A stretch of DNA of 6,494 bases from Bacteroidales bacterium (lineage in GTDB: Bacteria > Bacteroidota > Bacteroidia > Bacteroidales > UBA932). A program made the translations under genes and the position numbers. This document shows positions 1 to 5,929 of this stretch, one piece after another; position 1 is the first letter of the stretch, and each line of letters starts with the position of its first letter. The notes below the pieces were generated by a model that was given only the letters and a program-made list of their open reading frames with translations, did not search any database and was not told where the DNA came from. The DNA lies in assembly GCA_021443605.1 (NCBI GenBank), contig JABUTQ010000308.1:1-6494 (forward strand), in the 5' to 3' direction.

Positions 1-486
1 GGGCTTATAGATTTCGTAGATTCCTATCGCAAGTTTACCAATCTCCGAAAGCCTGTAAATGAGGCATTTTCACTGAAACCTATAGCAGAAGGCGTCATCA
101 CTCTTATGGAGGAGTCTTTTCCGGCAGTTTCTATCTCCGTTTCGGCAAATCCTGAAGATGTTATGGTCTATGCCGACAAGAGTCTGATTTCTATGGCCAT
201 CACAAACCTTGTCAAAAATGCATCTGAAGCTGTTTCGGGAGGGGGTAAAGTGGTGGTGGATATCTCAATCGATGCGGACGAGCATGTCATCATTGCCGTT
301 GCCGATGATGGCCCTGCCATTCCTGAAGATGTGGCGGGGGATATATTCACTCCGTTCTACACAACCAAGGAGACCGGCAGCGGCATCGGACTGAGCGTTG
401 CCAGACAAATAGCGCATCTGCACAGGGGGACAATCCAACTTGCGTCCAACATTGACGGAAAGGTTGAATTCCTGATGGTGATATAA
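1..486 (+). CDS. Sensor histidine kinase, C-terminal part (5' end outside window)
   Basis: The reading frame is open from the first base, so the gene starts upstream; 161 residues are visible. These are a short linker (about residues 1-35) and the HATPase_c domain, which binds ATP and phosphorylates a histidine located before the window. Visible motifs, numbered from the window edge, are the N box with N69 and N73 (NLVKNASEA), a G1 box DDGPAIP at 102-108, an F box FTPFYTT at 116-122 and a G2 box GSGIGLS at 126-132. The first residues (DFVDSYRKFTNL) resemble the segment after the phosphoacceptor helix in NtrB-like soluble kinases of Bacteroidota. The sensor domain, membrane segments and cognate regulator cannot be seen. 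The G1 box lacks the second glycine of the textbook D-x-G-x-G, but a proline-containing G1 box is, as I recall, common in this subfamily, so I do not read it as inactivation. The kinase call is firm; the signal is unknown. Confidence 0.9.
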   Translation, partial: GLIDFVDSYRKFTNLRKPVNEAFSLKPIAEGVITLMEESFPAVSISVSANPEDVMVYADKSLISMAITNLVKNASEAVSGGGKVVVDISIDADEHVIIAVADDGPAIPEDVAGDIFTPFYTTKETGSGIGLSVARQIAHLHRGTIQLASNIDGKVEFLMVI

Positions 487-496
487 AAATAATTGA

Positions 497-505
497 TATC
501 TTTGC
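497..505 (+). promoter_or_regulatory. Bacteroidota-type -7 promoter element of trxB
   Basis: The nine bases TATCTTTGC match the Bacteroidota sigma-ABfr -7 consensus TAnnTTTGC exactly. They begin 11 bases after the kinase stop codon and end 21 bases before the trxB ATG. The -33 element is poor: GATG at 474-477, 19 bases upstream, shares only two of four bases with TTTG. Transcription would start around 508-511 and leave a leader of under 20 bases. This is inferred from the consensus; no start-site data exist here. Confidence 0.6.
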
Positions 506-526
506 ACTTTTGATTTGATTGATATT

Positions 527-1450
527 ATGGAAAGAGTAAAATGCCTTATCATAGGCAGTGGTCCTGCGGGATACACTGCTGCCATTTATGCTTCGAGAGC
601 AGGTCTGACCCCAGTATTGTACGAGGGGTTGCAGCCCGGCGGACAACTCACCACAACTACCATCATCGAAAACTTTCCCGGCTATCCCCAGGGGGTTGAT
701 GCAAATCAGATGATGGGCGATTTTCGTGCACAGGCAGAGCATTTCGGGACAGATGTCCGTTTCGGCATTGTTACCGGAGTGGATTTTACCAAACGTCCGT
801 TCATAATCACCGTTGATGATGAGAAAACCCTTGAAGCTGACGCAGTTATCATAGCTACAGGAGCCACTGCAAAATATCTCGGTCTTGAAAGCGAGACTAA
901 ATTCAGGGGGATGGGCGTTTCGGCTTGCGCCACTTGCGACGGTTTCTTCTATCGCGGAAAGGATGTCGCCGTGGTCGGAGGTGGTGACACTGCTTGTGAA
1001 GAGGCTGCATACCTCGCCTCCCTTTGCCGCAAGGTGTATATGATAGTCCGCAGGGATGTTCTCAGGGCTTCGGTCGCAATGCAGGAGAGGGTAAAATCAT
1101 TGGAAAATGTTGAGATTCTCTGGGAGTCCCAGACTGAGGAGATTCTCGGAGATGCAATGGGGGTTACCGGCGCAAGACTCGTCCGCAAGAGCGGTGAAAA
1201 ATTTGAGATAAAGATAGACGGATTTTTCCTTGCAATCGGGCATCATCCTGTCACAGAGGTGTTTAAAGATTATATCCAAACAGATAAAGAAGGTTATATA
1301 ATCACAGAGGGCAAGAGTTCAAGGACAAATGTCGAAGGTGTGTTCGCGGCAGGTGACGTGATGGATCCCCATTACCGTCAGGCAATCGTGGCCGCAGCAA
1401 GCGGATGCCGTGCCGCCATGGATGCTGAAAAATATCTCAATACATTATAA
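527..1450 (+). CDS. trxB: Thioredoxin reductase (NADPH)
   Basis: This is a low-molecular-weight flavoprotein that passes electrons from NADPH through FAD and a redox-active disulfide to thioredoxin in the cytoplasm. Its 307 residues are close to the usual 310-320. The N-terminal FAD-binding Rossmann motif GSGPAG is at 10-15, followed by QPGGQL at 36-41. The redox-active CATC motif has its cysteines at 134 and 137. The NADPH site shows GGGDTA at 151-156 and VRRDVLR at 174-180, the equivalent of the HRRxxxR motif that recognises the NADPH 2'-phosphate. The second FAD motif, FAAGDV, is at 273-278 and is followed by YRQAIVAAASG. The ATG at 527 is chosen because the family begins a few residues before the GxGxxG strand and because it fits the promoter; a TTG at 515 would add only four residues. 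No thioredoxin gene lies next to it. All catalytic and cofactor motifs are intact. Confidence 0.97.
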   Translation: MERVKCLIIGSGPAGYTAAIYASRAGLTPVLYEGLQPGGQLTTTTIIENFPGYPQGVDANQMMGDFRAQAEHFGTDVRFGIVTGVDFTKRPFIITVDDEKTLEADAVIIATGATAKYLGLESETKFRGMGVSACATCDGFFYRGKDVAVVGGGDTACEEAAYLASLCRKVYMIVRRDVLRASVAMQERVKSLENVEILWESQTEEILGDAMGVTGARLVRKSGEKFEIKIDGFFLAIGHHPVTEVFKDYIQTDKEGYIITEGKSSRTNVEGVFAAGDVMDPHYRQAIVAAASGCRAAMDAEKYLNTL

Positions 1451-1500
1451 CTGCTGGCTTGTTATTTGCTAAAGACAGGTGACCCGATAAATCCAGATAG

Positions 1501-2304
1501 ATGAAGATAAAAACAGCAATACTTTCAGTTACAATTACTTGCGCAATGGCTCTAATGATGTCTTGCCAGTCTGAGTTTGACAAACTCTTGAATGGTTACG
1601 ACACTCAGGCAAAAATGGATGCTGCTTTTGACTATTACGAAAAAGGTAAATACAACAAGGCGGCGCAGCTTTTTGAGTCGCTCACTATGACCACCAAAGG
1701 CACTCCACAGGATGACACCGTGCAGTTTTACCTCGGTATGAGCAACTACAAGTTCAAGGATTATGTCACAGCCGAGAGCAATTTCCAGCAGTTCGTAAGT
1801 GTGTTCCCCGTAAGTCCTTTCACAGAGAAGGCTCAGTTCTTACGCATAGATTGCCTCTTCAGAGGTACTTACAGGTATGAATTGGACCAGACTCCCACCA
1901 GAAAAGCACTATATGCAATAGATATCTTTATGAGGGAGAGGCCAAATTCGGAATACAATGAGGTGTGCATCAAGATGAAGGAAGACCTTGAGGAGCGCCT
2001 TGACAAGAAGGCTTTCGAGTCGGCGAAGCTCTATTACCATATGGAAGATTACCTTGCGGCAAGATATGCCCTCAAGAACGTGCTTAAGGATGATGCCGAC
2101 AACTGCTATCGGGAAGAGATTATGTATCTGATTGCAAAGTCTTCATACCTCTTTGCCCTAAACAGCATTGCTGAAAGGCAATATGACCGCTATCTCAACT
2201 TCGTGGATGATTACTACAATTTTGCGAGCGAATATCCCGAGAGCAGTCACAAGAGCGAATTGGACAAGCTATACAACAAAGTAAACAATATAATAAAGAA
2301 ATAG
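1501..2304 (+). CDS. bamD: Outer membrane protein assembly factor BamD (lipoprotein)
   Basis: BamD is the essential lipoprotein partner of BamA in the complex that inserts beta-barrel proteins into the outer membrane. The 267-residue product starts with a lipoprotein signal peptide: basic MKIK, a hydrophobic stretch, then MMSC with lipidation predicted at Cys22. The mature part begins CQSEFDKLL, as in Bacteroidota homologues. Tetratricopeptide-like helical pairs follow, for example AAFDYYEKGKYNKAAQLFESL at 41-61, the segment 72-104 ending QQFVSVFPVSP, and 171-195 (AKLYYHMEDYLAARYALKNVL). The spacing of small and aromatic residues is typical of TPRs, and the length is usual for the family. It sits 50 bp after trxB and 6 bp before rpoZ, so it is surely cotranscribed with rpoZ. 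The trxB-bamD gap has no terminator hairpin and only a poor promoter match (GTTATTTGC at 1461-1469), so read-through from trxB is plausible. Confidence 0.93.
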   Translation: MKIKTAILSVTITCAMALMMSCQSEFDKLLNGYDTQAKMDAAFDYYEKGKYNKAAQLFESLTMTTKGTPQDDTVQFYLGMSNYKFKDYVTAESNFQQFVSVFPVSPFTEKAQFLRIDCLFRGTYRYELDQTPTRKALYAIDIFMRERPNSEYNEVCIKMKEDLEERLDKKAFESAKLYYHMEDYLAARYALKNVLKDDADNCYREEIMYLIAKSSYLFALNSIAERQYDRYLNFVDDYYNFASEYPESSHKSELDKLYNKVNNIIKK

Positions 2305-2310
2305 ATTACG

Positions 2311-2622
2311 ATGGAAGAAAAGAAACAAGTGGTAAACAATACCATAACCAGAGAACTTTCAAAACTTGCAGCCCCTACAGGCAATATCTACGAATCTGCA
2401 ATGATTATGGCAAAACGTGCCAATCAGATTTCTGCAGAGATTAAGCAGGAACTCAGTGCAAAACTTGAAGAATTCTCAAACTTTGCAGACACTCTTGAAG
2501 AGACTTTTGAAAACAGGGAACAAATAGAGATTTCTCGCCATTATGAAAAACTTCCCAAGCCGTCACTTACTGCCATCAAGGAGTTTGAAGAAGGGAAGAT
2601 TTTTTATCGCGTTGCAGAGTAA
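2311..2622 (+). CDS. rpoZ: DNA-directed RNA polymerase omega subunit (Bacteroidota type)
   Basis: Omega is the small subunit that clamps the beta' C-terminus and assists RNA polymerase assembly. The 103-residue protein has the omega/Rpb6-like core: a short N-terminal region, TGNIYESAMIMAKRANQIS at 23-41 (the helix that carries the conserved A-x-R-A-x-Q-I pattern in omega proteins), and then the Bacteroidota-specific tail with ENREQIEISRHYEKLPKP at 67-84. That tail is the strongest identifier, since it is nearly invariant in the phylum's omega proteins as I remember them. The ATG lies 6 bp after the bamD stop, with no Shine-Dalgarno sequence, which is normal for this phylum. The bamD-rpoZ pairing is also familiar from Bacteroides genomes. 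It was probably made from the bamD transcript, because no promoter is visible in front of it. Confidence 0.9.
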   Translation: MEEKKQVVNNTITRELSKLAAPTGNIYESAMIMAKRANQISAEIKQELSAKLEEFSNFADTLEETFENREQIEISRHYEKLPKPSLTAIKEFEEGKIFYRVAE

Positions 2623-2641
2623 TTGATTGAATCACAGAATA

Positions 2642-3376
2642 ATGAAAAAGGTTAGAAATTTTCTTTTTGTCGCCTTTGCGATGATGCTGGCCGCTTCGTG
2701 CAGTTTTATCGATCCGGAAAGCAAGAACACTTACAACTTTCTCGGCACCTGGCACGGTTCTTCTGATGATATGAACTCGATCAGATTCTACATCTCATCC
2801 GGATCAATCAAAGGGACTGACGGCACCTCCGTGGATATGACCGGCAGGATTGTCAAGGCAACCAACGTTTCCGAGTTCTATAAAGAAATCACCGAGGGGC
2901 AGCGTGGAATGATATACATCGTCGATGACGGAACGCTCAACTGGAACGGTGACATCATCAGTGCAAAAATCGAATATGCCGAGCACATCGTGACAAAAGG
3001 CATCTACAAGACTCAAAAGATTGATACACTTGGTGTTGAGGGGATGGATCTGAGTTATGTCGGCACAACGACAGACAGAATCAATGGAAATCTATACGTA
3101 GATATGCAGTTCTCCTTCTATACCATTCAGGGATACGGACACAGCATTTGGCTCGCAGAAGATCTTACGAAGGAGAGCATTGACAGCGAAGGATGGTGCC
3201 ATCTCTATCTGAGACACAGAATGACAAACACCTCCCTTTCCGGCGGAGACCTCGTATGGGGGCTTGCTTCCTTTGCAATAGACGAGCAATACAGATATGA
3301 GTTGAACGGCTTGATTATCCATTACAATTCTTTCTCGCTCGGGCAAGAGTCTCAGGTAAAAGTTTCGTTTAAGTAA
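2642..3376 (+). CDS. Uncharacterised lipoprotein, 244 residues
   Basis: I do not recognise this family. The signal peptide is clear: basic MKK at the start, hydrophobic residues 7-18, and the lipobox LAASC with the lipidated cysteine at 20. The mature protein is about 225 residues, rich in short alternating hydrophobic and polar stretches suggestive of beta strands. It has GTW at 35-37 just after the linker, a motif position reminiscent of lipocalin-like lipoproteins but not proof of one. Only one other cysteine is present (186), so no internal disulfide can form. There are no obvious catalytic motifs, repeats or further membrane segments. The ATG at 2642 is preferred to a TTG at 2627, which would put extra residues before the signal peptide. 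It follows rpoZ by 19 bp and precedes a terminator, so it is the last gene of the bamD-rpoZ unit. An envelope location is likely; its function is unknown. Confidence 0.85.
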   Translation: MKKVRNFLFVAFAMMLAASCSFIDPESKNTYNFLGTWHGSSDDMNSIRFYISSGSIKGTDGTSVDMTGRIVKATNVSEFYKEITEGQRGMIYIVDDGTLNWNGDIISAKIEYAEHIVTKGIYKTQKIDTLGVEGMDLSYVGTTTDRINGNLYVDMQFSFYTIQGYGHSIWLAEDLTKESIDSEGWCHLYLRHRMTNTSLSGGDLVWGLASFAIDEQYRYELNGLIIHYNSFSLGQESQVKVSFK

Positions 3377-3397
3377 CTGCTTGAAAATAAATAATAT

Positions 3398-3431
3398 AAA
3401 GGAGATGGCTTTAAGGTTGTCTCCTTTTTTT
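3398..3431 (+). terminator. Intrinsic terminator after the bamD-rpoZ-lipoprotein unit
   Basis: A perfect 8-bp stem, AAAGGAGA at 3398-3405 pairing with TCTCCTTT at 3420-3427, encloses a 14-base loop. It is followed by T residues running on to 3431, seven Ts in all from 3425. It begins 21 bases after the lipoprotein stop codon. The arrangement is that of a rho-independent terminator on the plus strand. It separates this unit from recN, whose promoter begins at the end of the T-run. Confidence 0.85.
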
Positions 3432-3462
3432 ATGCTAATATCGAAATAATATATACCTTTGC
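3431..3462 (+). promoter_or_regulatory. Bacteroidota-type promoter of recN
   Basis: TACCTTTGC at 3454-3462 is an exact match to the -7 consensus TAnnTTTGC. Nineteen bases upstream, TATG at 3431-3434 matches three of four bases of the -33 element TTTG, at the spacing usual for the phylum. Transcription would begin near 3465-3468, leaving a leader of only 11-14 bases before the recN ATG. The -33 element overlaps the last T of the preceding terminator, so the two signals are fused back to back. No SOS-type (LexA) palindrome is recognisable around it. Confidence 0.7.
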
Positions 3463-3478
3463 CGTCCCGATTTCAGTG

Positions 3479-5080
3479 ATGCTGACCAAACTTACTATTT
3501 CAAACTATGCGTTGATTGACGCCCTTGATATAGAGGTGCCAGGCAATCTTGTGATTATCAGTGGAGAAACTGGCGCAGGAAAATCTATTCTGCTTGGTGC
3601 TCTCTCTCTTTTGCTTGGCGGCAGGGCAGACGTTTCCGTAATCAGAGATCGCAATCGCAATTGTGTCGTAGAGGCTGAATTTGAGGATATTATCATTCGC
3701 AGGGTTGTTTCTCCATCCGGCCGTTCAAGAGCTTTTGTAAACGATGAGCCAGTTTCACTTGATGAATTGAAGCGTCTTGGCTCCTCTTTGGTGGACATTC
3801 ATTCTCAGCACAGCCATCTCCTGCTCGGGGACGAGCATTTCCAAATATCTGTCCTGGACTGCTTTGCGGGAAACGGAGATCTCAAAAGGGAATATCTTGC
3901 AAAATACCGTGAATATTTGGAGTGTTGTGCACAGCTCAATAAACTCGACACTGAAATTGCAGCATACGAGAAAGAGAGGGATTACATTGAATTCCAATAC
4001 AATAAGCTGGAAGAAGCACGCCTTGTGCCGGGGGAATTGGAAGAGATGGAGAAGGAGCAGAATATCCTTGCCAATGCAGAAGAAATAGGACAGCTCTATT
4101 CACAAGTGGGCGATTCATTCGAAAATGAAGCGTTTTCAGTGGAAAAATCACTGAAAGAGATAGGAGTATCATTAGAAAGATTGAAAAGGCTCGGCGTTGA
4201 TACTGAAGAACTTGTGCAGAGGGTGGAGTCTTCGAGAATCGAGTTGAAGGATATTCGGGACGAAGTTGAGGCAAGAAGCGAAAAGGTTGTCAAGGATCCA
4301 ATCCGCCTTTCTGTTGTAGATGACAGAATCGCTTTGATTACGGAATTGATGCGTAAATTTGGAAAAGAATCGGTTGAGGAGTTGATGGAATACAAAGATT
4401 CTTTGGCTGAAAAACTTTCGGTGGGAATCGATTTCGGGAATACAAGAAATACAGTGGCTGCCAAGTGCGAATCTCTTGACAATGAATGTGATATGTTGGC
4501 AGATAAACTTTCTCAATCCAGAAAAGAGGCAGCTCCGAAGTTATCGGAAGAGATTCGCAAAAGCGCTGTCTCTCTTGAAATGCCATTCTGCGTTTTCAGG
4601 GTTGAGGTGGGCGATGCCCCCACAAGGGGAGAAGAGGGGAAAAACACAGTTTCTTTTATGTTCTCGGCAAATGGGGAGCACGGAGTGAAAGAGTTGGGCA
4701 AATGTGCATCAGGGGGCGAAATGTCCCGCATAATGCTATGTATTAAGGAATTGCTCGCAAGATATACAGGAATGCCAACCCTTGTCTTTGATGAGATAGA
4801 CACCGGCGTTTCGGGTAGTGTTGCCGCCAAGATGGGGCAGATGACGGTAAAGATGGGGGAGAATATGCAGGTGATTGCAATCACCCACCTGCCACAGGTT
4901 GCTTCCCGCGGCTCATCCCATTTTGTCGTAAAGAAAACGTTTTCACCTGATGGCGGAGCTACAACCTCCATCGGCAGGGTTGAGGGAGATGAGCGGGTAA
5001 GGGAGATCGCTCGTATGCTGAGCGGGGAGAATCTCACTGCAGAGGCGGTCGAGAATGCAAAAGTGCTTTTGAATGAATAA
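3479..5080 (+). CDS. recN: DNA repair protein RecN
   Basis: RecN is an SMC-like ATPase that acts early in double-strand-break repair, bringing DNA together on the nucleoid. The product has 533 residues, slightly shorter than the 550 or so common in the family. The N-terminal half of the ATPase head carries Walker A GETGAGKS at 29-36, preceded by the typical SNYALID. A charged, helical middle region (about 140-370) is the coiled-coil arm, including the segment LEEARLVPGELEEMEKEQ that marks RecN. The C-terminal half of the head has the ABC signature SGGEMSR at 411-417, Walker B LVFDEIDTGVSG starting at 435 with D438 and E439, and the H-loop histidine at 470 (THLPQVA). All ATPase motifs are intact. 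The ATG at 3479 fits the family start; a GTG directly before it at 3476 would add one residue. It has its own promoter and probably continues into nagB, 34 bp downstream. Confidence 0.96.
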   Translation: MLTKLTISNYALIDALDIEVPGNLVIISGETGAGKSILLGALSLLLGGRADVSVIRDRNRNCVVEAEFEDIIIRRVVSPSGRSRAFVNDEPVSLDELKRLGSSLVDIHSQHSHLLLGDEHFQISVLDCFAGNGDLKREYLAKYREYLECCAQLNKLDTEIAAYEKERDYIEFQYNKLEEARLVPGELEEMEKEQNILANAEEIGQLYSQVGDSFENEAFSVEKSLKEIGVSLERLKRLGVDTEELVQRVESSRIELKDIRDEVEARSEKVVKDPIRLSVVDDRIALITELMRKFGKESVEELMEYKDSLAEKLSVGIDFGNTRNTVAAKCESLDNECDMLADKLSQSRKEAAPKLSEEIRKSAVSLEMPFCVFRVEVGDAPTRGEEGKNTVSFMFSANGEHGVKELGKCASGGEMSRIMLCIKELLARYTGMPTLVFDEIDTGVSGSVAAKMGQMTVKMGENMQVIAITHLPQVASRGSSHFVVKKTFSPDGGATTSIGRVEGDERVREIARMLSGENLTAEAVENAKVLLNE

Positions 5081-5114
5081 CTGATACACTAATACAAACA
5101 CAAAAACTTAAAAA

Positions 5115-5924
5115 ATGAGATTAATTATTGAAGAGTCTTACGGAAAGATGTCGCAGTGGGCGGCAGCTTATATCGTAAAGAGAATCAACGACTTCCAGCC
5201 GACACCCGAACATCCTTTTGTCCTCGGTCTCCCCACGGGCAGCACACCAATCGGGACATACAAGGAACTGATTCACCTCTATCAGATTGGCAAGGTGTCC
5301 TTTGCAAATGTGGTCACCTTCAATATGGATGAATATATCGGCATTCCCGAAGATCATCCTGAGAGCTACCATACTTTTATGTGGAACAACTTCTTCAGTC
5401 ATATCGACATAAAGAAGGAAAATGTGAATATCCTCAATGGAAATGCTGAAGACCTTCAGGCAGAATGCAAGAGATATGAAGATAAGATAGCCTCGTATGG
5501 CGGCATCAATCTTTTTATGGGTGGAATTGGCCCCGATGGCCATATCGCTTTCAATGAGCCCGGATCGTCACTCGCCTCAAGGACACGTGTTAAGTCCCTC
5601 ACCACAGACACGATTATTGCCAATTCCCGTTTCTTTGATCACGACATCAACAAAGTTCCCAAGACTGCACTCACGGTTGGAGTCGGCACAGTTATGGATG
5701 CTGAAGAGGTTCTTATCCTCGCAAACGGTCACAATAAAGCCCGCGCACTCCGTCACGCAATCGAGGAGTCCATCAATCATATGTGGACAATCTCAATCCT
5801 CCAGCTCCACCAAAGAGGTATCATCGTATGCGACGACGCCGCCACTATCGAACTGAGAGTGGGTACCGTAAACTATTATAAGGATATTGAAAAGGATAAT
5901 CTCGACCCTGCGAAGCAAATCTGA
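5115..5924 (+). CDS. nagB: Glucosamine-6-phosphate deaminase
   Basis: NagB converts glucosamine 6-phosphate to fructose 6-phosphate and ammonia in the cytoplasm, feeding amino sugars from cell wall or host glycans into glycolysis. The 269 residues align almost without gaps to the 266-residue Escherichia coli enzyme as I remember it. The catalytic residues fall at the same numbers: Asp72 (FNMDEY), Asp141 and His143 (GPDGHIAFNEP), and Glu148. The phosphate-binding loop GLPTGSTP is at 38-45. The positions that bind the allosteric activator N-acetylglucosamine 6-phosphate in E. coli (Ser151, Ser152, Arg158, Lys160, Tyr254) are also kept, so the enzyme may be allosteric. The ATG is preceded by an A-rich stretch, a common Bacteroidota start context. 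No promoter of the usual type lies in the 34-bp gap after recN, so cotranscription with recN is likely. No nagA is in view. A terminator follows at 5970. Confidence 0.97.
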   Translation: MRLIIEESYGKMSQWAAAYIVKRINDFQPTPEHPFVLGLPTGSTPIGTYKELIHLYQIGKVSFANVVTFNMDEYIGIPEDHPESYHTFMWNNFFSHIDIKKENVNILNGNAEDLQAECKRYEDKIASYGGINLFMGGIGPDGHIAFNEPGSSLASRTRVKSLTTDTIIANSRFFDHDINKVPKTALTVGVGTVMDAEEVLILANGHNKARALRHAIEESINHMWTISILQLHQRGIIVCDDAATIELRVGTVNYYKDIEKDNLDPAKQI

Positions 5925-5929
5925 GATTA
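5889..5929 (-). terminator. Possible weak terminator of the minus-strand binding-protein gene, inside nagB
   Basis: Read on the minus strand, TAATCTC (5929-5923) and GAGATTA (5903-5897) form a perfect 7-bp stem, with a small inner hairpin TGC-TTC-GCA inside the loop. TCCTTTTC (5896-5889) follows. The stem includes the stop codon of the minus-strand gene, and the hairpin lies in the last ten codons of nagB. The stem is AT-rich and the T-run is short and interrupted, so termination would be weak. This is a structural reading only. Confidence 0.35.

Noticed and set aside
102..324. Unusual G1 box DDGPAIP in the histidine kinase, possibly a degenerate kinase.
   Set aside because: The N, F and G2 boxes are intact and a proline-containing G1 box appears common in this Bacteroidota subfamily, so this is not evidence of inactivation.
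492..525. Direct repeat ATTGATAT at 492-499 and 518-525 around the trxB promoter, a possible operator.
   Set aside because: Eight bases in very AT-rich sequence, with no symmetry, can easily arise by chance.
515..526. TTG start that would extend TrxB by four residues (MIDI).
   Set aside because: It would leave almost no leader after the predicted transcription start, the added residues do not belong to the family, and the ATG at 527 gives the usual TrxB N-terminus.
1461..1469. GTTATTTGC as a possible bamD promoter -7 element.
   Set aside because: It lacks the TA of TAnnTTTG and has no -33 partner at the right spacing.
2627..2641. TTG start that would extend the lipoprotein by five residues.
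   Set aside because: The ATG at 2642 places the basic MKK directly at the start of a standard lipoprotein signal peptide.
4513..5037. Long minus-strand open frame (174 codons) opposite recN, and a similar one (131 codons) at 347-742 opposite trxB.
   Set aside because: Both lie fully opposite well-supported genes, show no recognisable domain, and have the low-complexity, Ser/Pro/Arg-rich look of shadow frames.
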